Shown: positions 24,566 to 33,143, counted from the first letter of the stretch. The stretch is 46,779 nt of DNA from Roseburia inulinivorans DSM 16841 (GCF_000174195.1 NZ_ACFY01000054.1:1-46779), one strand, 5' to 3'. Notes: generated by a model not told the origin, from the letters alone. Translations and numbers: made by a program.

Positions 24566-25038
24566 AGCGATACCTCCCTGTCCTTGTATTTTGTCTTTTG
24601 ACGGTTCGCGTTAAGCTGCTTTGCTGCTTCCCGGAATGTGGCAAGTGCCTTTCGGATAGAGGGCTTTTGCTCCTGTGTCAGCTTCTTTGCGGAAAACTCC
24701 TTAAAGGCTGCGGTCAGAGCGTCCGCGTCCCGCCCCTTGAAAAAGACGAGATAACGGGGCGGCGTTTCGGTGCTGTCTTTCTTTAGGGCAAAGTCGATAC
24801 CGTATTTTTTTGCCGTCTGCTCAAAGGCTTTGATATTGCCCTCGGTTATCTCAATGTTGGATAGCCCCGCGTTCTGCTTCGCAAGCTGCTTTAGGGTCTG
24901 CTTCCCGTGGGGCTGTTTTTCCTGCTGCTTTTTTGCCTGTGCAAGCATGGCTTTGATTGCCTTTTGCAGCGTTTCAGCGGTCAGCTTCGCTCCCTTGACA
25001 GAGAGCGCAACCACTTTTTCGTTGATTTCATCTTGCAA
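24562..25038 (-). CDS. PcfB family protein (DUF3801)
   Basis: 158 residues, soluble, with the family's core NAGLSNIEITEGNIKAFEQTAKKYGIDFALKKD region and a basic C-terminus. PcfB-like proteins are encoded directly before VirD4/PcfC in enterococcal and clostridial elements and act as relaxosome or coupling-protein accessories. The start is a TTG at 25038, with GGAGG 10 bases upstream. Confidence 0.87.
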   Translation of the reverse strand: MQDEINEKVVALSVKGAKLTAETLQKAIKAMLAQAKKQQEKQPHGKQTLKQLAKQNAGLSNIEITEGNIKAFEQTAKKYGIDFALKKDSTETPPRYLVFFKGRDADALTAAFKEFSAKKLTQEQKPSIRKALATFREAAKQLNANRQKTKYKDREVSL

Positions 25039-25096
25039 TGTTTACCGTCCTCCTTTCCCGGTAGTAGTGATAGTGTTAAGGTGGTACGCCGCTTTT

Positions 25097-25130
25097 GGGC
25101 GTGAAAAAAGGGCGTCCGTTCTTCACGCCG
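25097..25130. other. hairpin between DUF5348 and PcfB genes
   Basis: GGGCGTGAA and TTCTTCACGCC can pair around a GGGCGTCCG-containing loop within the 97-base gap. It may be an attenuator or processing site; no T-run follows in the direction of transcription. Confidence 0.35.
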
Positions 25131-25135
25131 CCCCG

Positions 25136-25354
25136 TTAAATCCGCACCCGCAGCCCGTTCAAGTCCTCGGCGCGGATACCTACAAGATACCAGTTGTCCC
25201 CGTACTCAATCCGGGTCGGCTTCCATTTGCCGCCTGTGAATACGTCCATGCACTCGCCGCAATGCAAGCCGCCGTAATAGTCGGCAATATCAAAGCGAAT
25301 ATCGTAGCGGTCAGCGGTTTCGTCAAAAATTAAAGCTCCTGTTTTCTGTGCCAT
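25136..25354 (-). CDS. DUF5348 domain protein
   Basis: 72 residues. The stretch RYDIRFDIADYYGGLHCGECMDVF...WKPTRIEYGDNWYLVGI matches the DUF5348 family (PF17295), small beta-rich proteins carried by Firmicutes conjugative elements. GGAGG lies about 9 bases before the ATG. Function unknown. Confidence 0.82.
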   Translation of the reverse strand: MAQKTGALIFDETADRYDIRFDIADYYGGLHCGECMDVFTGGKWKPTRIEYGDNWYLVGIRAEDLNGLRVRI

Positions 25355-25377
25355 GTGGTAAATCCTCCTTTTTTCGT

Positions 25378-26343
25378 TTACAGGCTTTCGCCCTCGTTGT
25401 AGGTGTAGTAGTCCGGGTCGCCGTATTTAGGCTTGCCGGATAATGCGCCGCTTGCCATGTCGTGAGCGACAAGGGAAGTATAATAGCTGTCAATGGTAGA
25501 CGGGGCATTGAAAAGAACCGCCTTTAGGTACTGCTTGATATTGCGGATTTTCGTGGTGTTCTCCTGCATACAGTCAAGCACAAAGCGGATATGTTCGCTG
25601 TCCAGCTTCATAAACTTTGACTTCACAAGCTCGGCGGGGTAATCGTCCCCTGCAATACGGATTTTCTTTCTTGACGTACAGACCGTTTCAAGGATAATGT
25701 CAACAATCTCATTCAGACGGTCATGGTCAAACTTCATATCCTGCAAGAGAATGTTATACTCGATATTGTCCTTGATGATTTCCTCATACACTCTGTAAGC
25801 GTCGTTCCTTTCCGTTCCTTTCCGTTCCGGCGGCTGTGCCGCTTCGTCCTCGCCATAAGGCAAGGGATTTAGGGAATGGATAGGAATGGAATGGGTACTT
25901 GATAAATCCGTATTTGATTTTTCTTTTTTTTGTAAGTTAGTTCTTGATATATCTTTATTTAATTGCATTGGATTTTCCGACGTCGGATTTTCCGTTGTCG
26001 GGTTATCCGCTGTTGGATTTTCCAATACCGGGCAATCCAATTCCGGCGGCTGCGGCTGTTCGTAAATGGTGTACTCGATTGCGGTCATTTTGCCTTTCTC
26101 GTCGCGTCCCTGCCGCCTTGTGATATATCCGGCTTTTTCAAGCTCCCAAACGGCGGTACGGATAGCGTCGATACTTTCCCGGTTGATGTAGGACAGCCCT
26201 GCAAGGGTATAGTCCCAATCCTCCGGCAGGGACAGCATTTGAGATAACAGCCCCTTTGCCTTTAAGGAAAGCTCCTTGTTGCGTAAGTGGTGGTTGCTCA
26301 TTACGGTGTAGCCTGTGTTGCGTTCCACACGGAAAACTGCCAT
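25378..26343 (-). CDS. Rep-like winged-helix protein with DUF6017 domain
   Basis: 321 residues. Residues 1-~95 form a winged helix of the replication-initiator type (VMSNHHLRNKELSLKAKGLL, LPEDWDYTLAGLSYINRES); a low-complexity linker with a PTxxNPT repeat spans ~105-135; the C-terminal ~150 residues are DUF6017-like (RVYEEIIKDNIEYNILLQDM). ATG 26343 has AGGAG 10 bases upstream; the frame extends to 26493 but without a ribosome site and through the 110-bp repeat. Likely starts element replication or regulates it. The NPT/NPTSENP repeat DNA at ~25975-26030 is a local tandem repeat. Confidence 0.82.
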   Translation of the reverse strand: MAVFRVERNTGYTVMSNHHLRNKELSLKAKGLLSQMLSLPEDWDYTLAGLSYINRESIDAIRTAVWELEKAGYITRRQGRDEKGKMTAIEYTIYEQPQPPELDCPVLENPTADNPTTENPTSENPMQLNKDISRTNLQKKEKSNTDLSSTHSIPIHSLNPLPYGEDEAAQPPERKGTERNDAYRVYEEIIKDNIEYNILLQDMKFDHDRLNEIVDIILETVCTSRKKIRIAGDDYPAELVKSKFMKLDSEHIRFVLDCMQENTTKIRNIKQYLKAVLFNAPSTIDSYYTSLVAHDMASGALSGKPKYGDPDYYTYNEGESL

Positions 26344-26372
26344 AGCTTCATCACTCCTTTGCTTTAGATTTG

Positions 26373-26482
26373 TTGCGCAGTAGAACGCGGATTTTGAGGG
26401 GTAAGGTATCTTTTCCTTGCTTCCTCTGTTTTGCGTTCTGTAAGCCCGATAAATCAAGGCTTTTTTTGCCCCTACTGCGTAA
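26373..26482. repeat. 110-bp structured direct repeat, copy B
   Basis: Starts TTGCGCAGTAGAACGC and ends TACTGCGTAAC. Outer stem CGCAGTAG/CTACTGCG plus TT/AA; stem II AGAACGC/GCGTTCT enclosing GAGG/CCTC and AAGG/CCTT; stem III AAGCC/GGCTT followed by T7. Same length, orientation and apparent fold as copy A at 6853-6962, though the central ~45 bases differ. It lies in the leader of the Rep-like gene. Confidence 0.6.
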
Positions 26483-26498
26483 CATGAGGGCATAAAAA

Positions 26499-26542
26499 TA
26501 GCGGCGTTCCTGTTCTCCCAGTGAGAGAGTGAGAAACGCCGC
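26499..26542 (-). terminator. hairpin after the first operon gene
   Basis: AGCGGCGTT and AACGCCGCT form a 9-bp stem enclosing an inner CTCCCAGTGAGAGAG-type pairing, just downstream of the 120-residue hypothetical gene. Probable terminator or attenuator separating it from the Rep-like gene. Confidence 0.5.
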
Positions 26543-26553
26543 TGTGCGGGTCG

Positions 26554-26916
26554 CTATTTCATTTCTTCTGCTATCAGTTCTTGCATGACTTCTCCAAAGT
26601 CTGCCATGAAAGAAAAGATGAAGTATTCCAAAACGTCGGGGTCTGCGTCCATAGGCTCGGCTTCCTCTGAAAAAGGCAAGCCCATTAGCCCATAAAGCAG
26701 TTTGATGATTTTGAACAGCTTGCCCCGGTCGGTGGGGTTGTTCATGGTTACAAGTACGTTGGTAAGGCGGTTGATTGTTTCCATGTCGCCGCCTGTCGTT
26801 ACCCATACCATTTCCGCGAACGGCTGCGTGATTGCCCCGGCGACAAGGTTTATCTTATTCTTGCCGATTTCGCCGGACGGAAGTATAATACCCTTAGTCA
26901 AAAGTTCGTTTTTCAT
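26554..26916 (-). CDS. hypothetical ICE protein
   Basis: 120 residues, first gene of the leftward transfer region. ATG 26916 has AGGAGG 5 bases upstream; a longer frame from 26991 lacks one. It appears soluble, helical and acidic at its C-terminus (FSFMADFGEVMQELIAEEMK). I do not recognise a family. Its position before Rep and the T4SS genes is consistent with a regulatory or replication-associated role. Confidence 0.7.
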   Translation of the reverse strand: MKNELLTKGIILPSGEIGKNKINLVAGAITQPFAEMVWVTTGGDMETINRLTNVLVTMNNPTDRGKLFKIIKLLYGLMGLPFSEEAEPMDADPDVLEYFIFSFMADFGEVMQELIAEEMK

Positions 26917-26979
26917 GTCGTCCTCCTTATATTCTGTGGTGCTAAAATGGTGCCCGGTCTTACAAAAACACCTTATGCG

Positions 26980-27158
26980 GAGATATGACAAGAAAAATGA
27001 AGATATGCGGAAAACCTTGATTTTAAGCCATTTTCACATTGGTTTATAAACATTTGTGAGGACTTATAAAAGGTTTTGCGTCTATCAAATCAATAAAAAA
27101 TAGCCGAAAAACCTTGATTTCACTACAAAATCTTAGTTTTCCGGCTATTTTCAAAGAC
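26980..27158. other. probable right ICE boundary region
   Basis: No gene is seen from 26917 to 27158. The 13-mer AAAACCTTGATTT occurs at about 27012 and again near 27109, with AAAGGTTTTG between them. This AT-rich, repeat-bearing stretch lies between the first ICE gene and the 3' end of tRNA-Leu, where integrase arm sites or an att core are expected. The exact crossover cannot be placed without the left end. Confidence 0.4.
27101..27146. terminator. AT-rich hairpin next to tRNA-Leu
   Basis: AATAGCCG near 27101 pairs with CGGCTATT near 27141-27148, with further A/T pairing inside. In the minus direction it directly follows tRNA-Leu and may end the tRNA operon transcript; it includes one of the AAAACCTTGATTT copies. 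Confidence 0.6.
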
Positions 27159-27239
27159 TGCGGGTGACAGGACTTGAACCTGCACGTCGGGGACACTAGA
27201 ACCTAAATCTAGCGCGTCTGCCAATTCCGCCACACCCGC
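27159..27239 (-). tRNA. tRNA-Leu (TAG)
   Basis: Acceptor GCGGGTG/CACCCGC, D-loop GGCAGACGCG, anticodon stem-loop with loop TTTAGGT giving TAG, a variable arm of class II type, and T-loop GGTTCAAGTCC. It is the last gene of the tRNA cluster; its 3' end faces the ICE and may be the integration target. Confidence 0.93.
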
Positions 27240-27329
27240 ATAAATTATAAATCATACAATATCCGTATTTGCTTCCTGCAAATCCGGCAAAAAAAATATC
27301 GCCTTCACAATAAAGGCGACAAATTTCAA

Positions 27330-27402
27330 TGAGACATCGGGGATTCGAACCCCGGACAACTTGATTAAAAGTCAAGTGCTCTACCAACTGAGCTAATATC
27401 CC
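27330..27402 (-). tRNA. tRNA-Lys (TTT)
   Basis: Acceptor GGGATAT/ATGTCTC (with G-U pairs), anticodon loop CTTTTAA giving TTT, T-loop GGTTCGAATCC. CCA is not encoded. Confidence 0.95.
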
Positions 27403-27410
27403 ATATTAAG

Positions 27411-27482
27411 CTGGGCTAGCAGGATTCGAACCTGCGAATGCTGGAATCAAAATCCAGTGCCTTACCGCTTGGCGATAGCCCA
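27411..27482 (-). tRNA. tRNA-Gln (TTG)
   Basis: Acceptor TGGGCTA/TAGCCCA, anticodon loop TTTTGAT giving TTG, T-loop GGTTCGAATCC. Confidence 0.95.
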
Positions 27483-27545
27483 ACAAAGAAATTTGCTGCA
27501 CCTATCGCAACATTTTAACAATAAAAGCAAAAGCTTTATTGTAAG

Positions 27546-27620
27546 GGTGGATACAGGGATTCGAACCCTGGGCCTCCAGAGCCACAATCTGGCGCGCTAA
27601 CCAACTGCGCTATACCCACC
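27546..27620 (-). tRNA. tRNA-His (GTG)
   Basis: Acceptor GTGGGTA/TATCCAC with the extra 5' G opposite a C discriminator that marks tRNA-His; anticodon loop TTGTGGC giving GTG. Confidence 0.95.
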
Positions 27621-27689
27621 ATAAAAGACTGCAAGCAACTCTGTTGCCGATGCTTAAATCCTTGTGTCTTCTTATTCCTAAAAAGGAAA

Positions 27690-27763
<74 letters not shown>

Positions 27764-27796
27764 ATACGCTCGCATTCACCAAATTGGCAAATGGAA

Positions 27797-27867
27797 AGCG
27801 GGTGATGGGAATCGAACCCACGTATCCAGCTTGGAAGGCTGGTGTTCTACCATTGAACTACACCCGC
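27797..27867 (-). tRNA. tRNA-Gly (TCC)
   Basis: Acceptor GCGGGTG/CACCCGC, anticodon loop CTTCCAA giving TCC, T-loop GGTTCGATTCC. Confidence 0.95.
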
Positions 27868-27872
27868 ATAAG

Positions 27873-27947
27873 TCGGGGTGACAGGATTCGAACCTGCGAC
27901 CTCCTGGTCCCAAACCAGGCGCTCTAGCCAAGCTGAGCCACACCCCG
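27873..27947 (-). tRNA. tRNA-Pro (TGG)
   Basis: Acceptor CGGGGTG/CACCCCG, anticodon loop TTTGGGA giving TGG, T-loop GGTTCGAATCC. It is the first gene of the seven-tRNA cluster in the direction of transcription. Confidence 0.95.
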
Positions 27948-28085
27948 AAGGATAATCTCCAATGCTTTTCACCTCTTGAGAAGCTTTGTTTTGTCTCTCA
28001 ATCCGTGACGCAAGAGTTATTATATAAGAGCGCAAAGAAAATGTCAACACTTTTTTTACATTTTTTCAACTTTTTTCTAATTGCC

Positions 28086-28108
28086 CGAATCCCCTGATTT
28101 TTCAGGGC
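28086..28108 (-). terminator. terminator after the phosphodiesterase gene
   Basis: CCCTGAAAAATCAGGGG on the minus strand forms a short GC stem, followed by AT-rich sequence, directly downstream of the metallophosphoesterase stop codon. Confidence 0.65.
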
Positions 28109-28115
28109 TTTGCGC

Positions 28116-28595
28116 CTATAAATACTCAATTTCAAACGTTGCTTCTCCCTTTTTATCAAGATCCATAATAATATAAGACGGTCTTTTTCCTTCCTGCCTC
28201 GGATAAGAAAGGCTGCCCGGATTTAGCGCAATGACATCCTTATGATAATCGATGATCGGACGATGGGTATGCCCAAACATAACGATATCAAATCCTCTTC
28301 CTTCTGCTTCGCGCTCAATATCTTCAATCCCGGTATTAACATAATAGTAGTGTCCATGGGTAATAAGCACTTTATACTTTCCGATCTGCAGCTCTTTTTC
28401 CCGTGGCAGTGAGGAAAAAAAGTCGTTATTCCCCGCCACCACTTCCACAGGACAGCCTGCCTGCTCTGCAATATAATCCTCATACCCCTCAGCATCACCA
28501 AGATGGATCAGAAGATCAACCGGGCACTCCCGCTCTAACACTTTTAAAAGATTGTCATGTTTTCTATGGGTATCACTGATGATCAATATTTTCAT
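28116..28595 (-). CDS. YfcE/MJ0936-type metallophosphoesterase
   Basis: 159 residues with the calcineurin-like metal motifs ISDTHRKHDNL (residues 6-16), HLGDAEG, GNND, HGH and GHTHRP. Small stand-alone phosphodiesterases of this type hydrolyse phosphodiester bonds; the natural substrate is uncertain. Its ATG overlaps the RdgB stop by 4 bases, a common arrangement in clostridia that suggests cotranslation with nucleotide-pool sanitation. Confidence 0.9.
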   Translation of the reverse strand: MKILIISDTHRKHDNLLKVLERECPVDLLIHLGDAEGYEDYIAEQAGCPVEVVAGNNDFFSSLPREKELQIGKYKVLITHGHYYYVNTGIEDIEREAEGRGFDIVMFGHTHRPIIDYHKDVIALNPGSLSYPRQEGKRPSYIIMDLDKKGEATFEIEYL

Positions 28596-29191
28596 AGGTT
28601 TTCCTTTGCAAGTTTCTCTTTCATGGCGCGCAGTGCTTTTCCCCGGTGACTGATCTCATTTTTCTGTTCTTCCGAAAGTTCTGCGGTTGTACATCCGTAT
28701 TTTTCCACGCAAAAAATTGGATCATAACCAAATCCATTCTCGCCTGCAATTTTATCCCCGATATAGCCTTCCATGGTCTCTCTTGTCACAAATTCCCTTC
28801 CATCCGGCAGCACTGCTGCAATGGAACAGACGAAGCGGGCAGTTCGTTTCTCCTTTGGAACACCTGCCAGAAGGTCTAAAATCGCCTGATTTTTAATATC
28901 ATAAGATATATCCTCGCCGATAAAACGTGCAGAATAAATTCCCGGCTTTTTGTGCAGGTAATCCACTTCCAGCCCGGAATCATCTGCCATCACAATTGCC
29001 CCAGGTGCCTCCTTAGACACTGCTCTTGCCTTAATGAGTGCATTCTCCTCAAATGTCTTTCCATCTTCTACAATATCCAGTTTGATTCCTGCCTCTTTCA
29101 TGGATAAAAGTTCCACATCCAGATCTGCCATAATGTCTCTGATCTCGCGCATTTTTCCTGCGTTTCCTGTTGCAAAAATAATTTTTGTCAT
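28592..29191 (-). CDS. rdgB: XTP/dITP diphosphatase (RdgB/HAM1 family)
   Basis: 199 residues. Motifs TGNAGKMREI at the N-terminus, ADDSGLEVDYL, PGIYSARF, FGYDPIF and SHRGKAL are the full Ham1 signature. It removes non-canonical purine nucleoside triphosphates (ITP, dITP, XTP). ATG 29191 is chosen because the Ham1 fold begins here and AAGGAT lies upstream; the longer frame to 29239 runs into the amidase gene. It overlaps its downstream neighbour by 4 bases. Confidence 0.93.
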   Translation of the reverse strand: MTKIIFATGNAGKMREIRDIMADLDVELLSMKEAGIKLDIVEDGKTFEENALIKARAVSKEAPGAIVMADDSGLEVDYLHKKPGIYSARFIGEDISYDIKNQAILDLLAGVPKEKRTARFVCSIAAVLPDGREFVTRETMEGYIGDKIAGENGFGYDPIFCVEKYGCTTAELSEEQKNEISHRGKALRAMKEKLAKENL

Positions 29192-29195
29192 CTTT

Positions 29196-30260
29196 TTAAT
29201 ATCCTTTCGCAAATGCATCCAGAACAGCGTCATAAACACCTTCTGCTGCTTTTTTCTGATAATCGGTACTGTTGAGAAGATTCAGTTCCTCCTGATTTGT
29301 CATAAATCCGACTTCGATCAATGCTACCGGTACTTCGCTGGTCCGAATGATATAAATCTCATCGCCTTCCACAAGCCCCTTATCCCTGCTCTCAAGCGCC
29401 TCCGTCACATGATCCAGGCAAATCTGCGCAAATGTCTTACTTCCCAACTCTTTCGTATCTGACTCACTGTACATCACCTGTGTACCATGTGTCGAGGACA
29501 TCCGCCCGCTTTTCGTTGAATTATTATGTATACTGATGAACAGATCTGCCTGAGACTTATTCGCCAGTTGTACCCTCTGGTCAAAAGTCGGGTTGCTGTC
29601 ATCCGTTCTTGTATAGTAAACACCGATATTCTCATCGCTGTTATCAAAAATCGCTTTCAGCTGCAGCACAATTCCAAGGTCAATATCTTTTTCGTTGATT
29701 CCCTGTTTCGTTGCTCCCGGCGCTCTTCCACCATGCCCGGCATCCACAACCACGACTTTGTCATAGACTTCATGCGGCGTCAGAAAATCAAAATAGTAAT
29801 AATTCTCATCATAATCCATATCCAGTTCATAAACCTGATCCATCGTGATCTCGATCAGTCCACTGCTTCCCTTGCTCACTGCATAAGAAAGATTATCAAT
29901 ATGGTTGCTGCTTCCTGTCAATGGATCATTCTCAAAATAACTGACCTCTGTCTGAGGCAATTCGATACGGACAGTTTGTGTCACATAGTCATTTGAGATT
30001 GTGATATCACTCCCCTTTACTCCCGCCGGAAGCTTCAGACGCAATTGTCTCTGTTCTGTGTCATCTGCCACTTCTGTATTTTTAATTGTAAGATCACTCA
30101 TTGTAATCTTCTGTTCTGCAAGTTCTGCCTCTGCGATCCGCTCCTCCTCACGCTCCACTGCCCATGTGTGGATTGCCGGAAGTTTCGGCAATAACACACA
30201 CACTATGATCATGAGAAGAACCGCTGTCACGGTTGCAAACTTCATTGCTTTCTCTTCCAC
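29196..30260 (-). CDS. N-acetylmuramoyl-L-alanine amidase (Amidase_3)
   Basis: 354 residues. An N-terminal membrane anchor (FATVTAVLLMIIVCVLLPKL) is followed by a ~120-residue beta-rich AMIN-like region, then the zinc amidase domain: VDAGHGG, NEKDIDLGI, SIHNNS and the catalytic LIEVGFMTN glutamate. It cleaves the amide bond between MurNAc and the stem peptide, probably during septation, growth or sporulation. The GTG at 30260 and the ATG at 30245 are both possible starts; neither has a perfect ribosome site. It ends 4 bases before the rdgB start. Confidence 0.9.
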   Translation of the reverse strand: MEEKAMKFATVTAVLLMIIVCVLLPKLPAIHTWAVEREEERIAEAELAEQKITMSDLTIKNTEVADDTEQRQLRLKLPAGVKGSDITISNDYVTQTVRIELPQTEVSYFENDPLTGSSNHIDNLSYAVSKGSSGLIEITMDQVYELDMDYDENYYYFDFLTPHEVYDKVVVVDAGHGGRAPGATKQGINEKDIDLGIVLQLKAIFDNSDENIGVYYTRTDDSNPTFDQRVQLANKSQADLFISIHNNSTKSGRMSSTHGTQVMYSESDTKELGSKTFAQICLDHVTEALESRDKGLVEGDEIYIIRTSEVPVALIEVGFMTNQEELNLLNSTDYQKKAAEGVYDAVLDAFAKGY

Positions 30261-30271
30261 GTAACCCCCTG

Positions 30272-31978
30272 TTAACGGTCATTACTAAATGCTTTGAGAC
30301 AAATATTACAATTCTCCACATTTTTTACATTTTCCCACTCAAAACCATTGGCACTGACATAACCTTCGCCGTCATCTAAGACGACATCGGCCGTGGCATC
30401 ATCCGCCTCATACTCAATGGCAAGCGGATGTACTGCATCCGGTGTACTGATAAATAATACCACCGCATACCGCTCTCCTGCATCCAGTGCAATTTGTTTG
30501 TCAAATGGGATTGTATAATAACCTGCATTACTCAATTTTCCTGATGCTACCGGTGTCATATTACTCAAAGATGATTCATCTTCAAAATTTTTCACAACAT
30601 AAAGCTGATACTCCGAATCTTTTCCTGTGGCATAAAAGCTCGCAGCCGTAAGATTCTGATTGGATTCCGCAGTATAAACATTTGCACCGTAAATGCTCTC
30701 TTTGTTATAGCCGAGCTGTCCTACCCAGCCGCAGAGATCACTCTGATAAATGTGATCGTAGTTATCACTGTCCTCAATTCCTGTATACACGACATTGTGG
30801 GTACCAATATTCGTATCATAGTAAGAAATATAAAAAATCCCGCCATCACCGAATTCGCTTCCCCAGCTGTTCTGACAGATAAATGCTCCGTCCCCCTCAA
30901 GATCAACGGAAAAATTATCCTTGGAATAACTGTCGTCCCAGCCGATGATCACAACATCATGGTTTGGTTTTTCCGTACCGATATAGCAGTACGAACTTGT
31001 TCTGCGGTCATAATAAGGTGATTTCGACTGTGAACTTTTTAACGAGTTATAAATCGAAGTCTGCACGCCACCGTATTTAAATACTGCTTCCTTTATCTTC
31101 TCATAATCTTTTCCATCGATGATCTGCATCTCCTGCACATGCTTTACAGCCGTAAGATCCGGGTTTGTTTTGTTATCTCCATACGGATCATCCTTTTCGA
31201 ATACCGGTCCTTTCCATGACGCAAGATATGCCATTCCCATCGTGTACTCACCACCATCGTCCTGCGCCAGATGAAACCCATTATTCAATGTCATATGATC
31301 CACCGAAAACTGATAATCCTGCTCCGGTAAAAGAACGGATTCCATCGCACTCAACGCTGCAAAAGACCAGCAGGTTCCATACGTTCCCTGATTGCGGATA
31401 GCAGAAACCCTCGCTCTGTCCCGCAGATCGTACTTTGTCGGAATGATCGTTGCACTCTCCGACACATCTGCTGCCTGTGCCTTATTTTCCTGAATATTCC
31501 ACGTATAGGAATAGTCCAGATAATTGGACAGGTCATTCAGACTCACATAATACTCTTTGTTCTTTTTGATCAGCGGGGAAACCACTTTTTCCTTCTTTCC
31601 ATTGACCTCTATCATATCGTCATTCAGAGAAAAAGAAAGCTCACTGTTATGCTTCTCTACCAGAAGTGTATCCTCATTATAAATATGTGCGCTGCAGTTT
31701 AATGCATCCCGTAAAATAGAGACCGGAACCATGATGTCCAGATTCGAATCCATGAAAAACTGATACTTCTCATTCGTGTATTCTTTATTGTCGATCACAA
31801 CTGAGAGCAGTCCTTCGTTAACGCTCTGAGCGATCAGAGGATTCCAGGTTTCCTCCTCAAGCTGCGCCCCGCGGAAACGGTTCACAGTCTGATACTGTTC
31901 GCCAAAATTATTAAATTTTATCAAAAGTGCAACTGCCAGCACACCCGTGAAGGCAATATAACGCTTCGAATACTTCAT
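30272..31978 (-). CDS. secreted papain-like (C1) cysteine protease with lectin-like domain
   Basis: 568 residues. A signal or anchor segment at ~5-21; residues ~55-160 resemble the copper-amine-oxidase-N/stalk domain used for surface attachment; ~185-400 is a C1A protease with oxyanion Gln197, Cys203 (GTCWSFAALSAME), His340 (NHDVVIIGW) and Asn370 (CQNSWGSEFGDGG); ~415-560 resembles the Lectin_like domain that follows such proteases in clostridia. The full catalytic set is intact. Probably acts on the outer surface, on proteins or peptides. It is followed 11 bases later by the amidase gene, suggesting a joint surface-remodelling role. Confidence 0.88.
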   Translation of the reverse strand: MKYSKRYIAFTGVLAVALLIKFNNFGEQYQTVNRFRGAQLEEETWNPLIAQSVNEGLLSVVIDNKEYTNEKYQFFMDSNLDIMVPVSILRDALNCSAHIYNEDTLLVEKHNSELSFSLNDDMIEVNGKKEKVVSPLIKKNKEYYVSLNDLSNYLDYSYTWNIQENKAQAADVSESATIIPTKYDLRDRARVSAIRNQGTYGTCWSFAALSAMESVLLPEQDYQFSVDHMTLNNGFHLAQDDGGEYTMGMAYLASWKGPVFEKDDPYGDNKTNPDLTAVKHVQEMQIIDGKDYEKIKEAVFKYGGVQTSIYNSLKSSQSKSPYYDRRTSSYCYIGTEKPNHDVVIIGWDDSYSKDNFSVDLEGDGAFICQNSWGSEFGDGGIFYISYYDTNIGTHNVVYTGIEDSDNYDHIYQSDLCGWVGQLGYNKESIYGANVYTAESNQNLTAASFYATGKDSEYQLYVVKNFEDESSLSNMTPVASGKLSNAGYYTIPFDKQIALDAGERYAVVLFISTPDAVHPLAIEYEADDATADVVLDDGEGYVSANGFEWENVKNVENCNICLKAFSNDR

Positions 31979-31994
31979 GTACCCTTAAATCTCC

Positions 31995-33143
31995 TTAATT
32001 GCGTTTTTTAGGAGGCTTCGGTCCTAAAAACTGGTAAAAATAAGTCTTTAACATACCGTTATAAATCTTGCGGTTTTTATCCGCTTTTCTTCCAATATAC
32101 TTTTCTGTATCAGTATAGCTTGTGATCAGAAACATCGACCAGGAATCCAGTCTCTGGTATGCCTGCCCAATCTGTGTATACAATTCCGGCAGATCTGCCT
32201 TATCCTCAAGACGCTCTCCATACGGTGGATTTGTGATGATGAAGCCATATTTTTTCGGATGGCTTAAATCTGCAACCGCTCTCTGCTGAAAATGGATCAT
32301 GTGTTCCACTCCCGCACGCTTCGCATTTTCCCTTGCTGCTTTGATCACATCTCCATCAATGTCATATCCCTGAATATCTACTTTCACAGTAGTGTCGATC
32401 ATATCCTCTGCCTCTTTCACACACTCATACCAGAGTTTGCGGTCAATCAGGTTTGTCCATTCCTCTGCTGTAAAATCACGGTTCATTCCCGGTGCGACAT
32501 TCGCTGCGATCATTGCTGCCTCGATTGGGAAGGTACCACTTCCACAAAATGGATCGACCAGAATCCGGTCCTTTCTCCAAGGGGTTAACATAATTAAAGA
32601 AGCTGCAAGAGTTTCCGTCAATGGAGCCTTACTCGTCATCGTTCTGTATCCACGTTTATGTAAAGAATCACCGGATGTATCCAGCGCCACCGTCACTTCG
32701 TCCTTCAGTAAAAAAATACGGACCGGATAAGCTGCTCCATCTTCTTTGAACCATTCCTTGTGATATTTCTGTTTCATGCGCTCCACCATTGCTTTTTTGG
32801 CAATGGACTGGATATCGGATGGACTGAACAACTTGCTGTTGATAGAAGACGCTTTTTTCACCCAGAACTTTCCATCCTCCGGAATATATTCTTCCCACGG
32901 AAGGTTCTTGATTCCCTGGAAAAGTTCTTCAAAAGTCGTTGCCTTAAACCTTCCGACCTGGATCATAACACGTTCTGCCGTACGTAGAAAAATGTTGGCA
33001 CGGCAGATTGCTTCCTCATCACCTTCAAATGTCACTCTGCCATCTTCTACTTTTGTGATCTCATAGCCAAGATCATATATTTCTCTTTTTAAAACTGCCT
33101 CTAACCCAAAGTGGCAAGGCACAAGTAAATCAAATGTTCTCAC
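31995..33143 (-). CDS. THUMP-domain rRNA/tRNA guanine N2-methyltransferase (RlmL/YpsC-like)
   Basis: 382 residues. N-terminal ferredoxin-like/THUMP region (~1-160), then a Rossmann SAM domain with VDPFCGSGTFPIEAAMIA and the catalytic motif ITNPPYGERL (N/DPPY). This is the UPF0020 family, close to YpsC in Bacillus and the N-terminal half of E. coli RlmL (23S rRNA m2G2445). Length agrees with the single-domain clostridial form. Expected to modify 23S rRNA. Confidence 0.9.
   Translation of the reverse strand: MRTFDLLVPCHFGLEAVLKREIYDLGYEITKVEDGRVTFEGDEEAICRANIFLRTAERVMIQVGRFKATTFEELFQGIKNLPWEEYIPEDGKFWVKKASSINSKLFSPSDIQSIAKKAMVERMKQKYHKEWFKEDGAAYPVRIFLLKDEVTVALDTSGDSLHKRGYRTMTSKAPLTETLAASLIMLTPWRKDRILVDPFCGSGTFPIEAAMIAANVAPGMNRDFTAEEWTNLIDRKLWYECVKEAEDMIDTTVKVDIQGYDIDGDVIKAARENAKRAGVEHMIHFQQRAVADLSHPKKYGFIITNPPYGERLEDKADLPELYTQIGQAYQRLDSWSMFLITSYTDTEKYIGRKADKNRKIYNGMLKTYFYQFLGPKPPKKRN

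Noticed and set aside
25975..26030. Short tandem repeat considered as iterons of a replication origin
   Set aside because: It encodes the NPT-type linker of the Rep-like protein and the units are imperfect. In-gene iterons remain possible but cannot be supported by reading alone.
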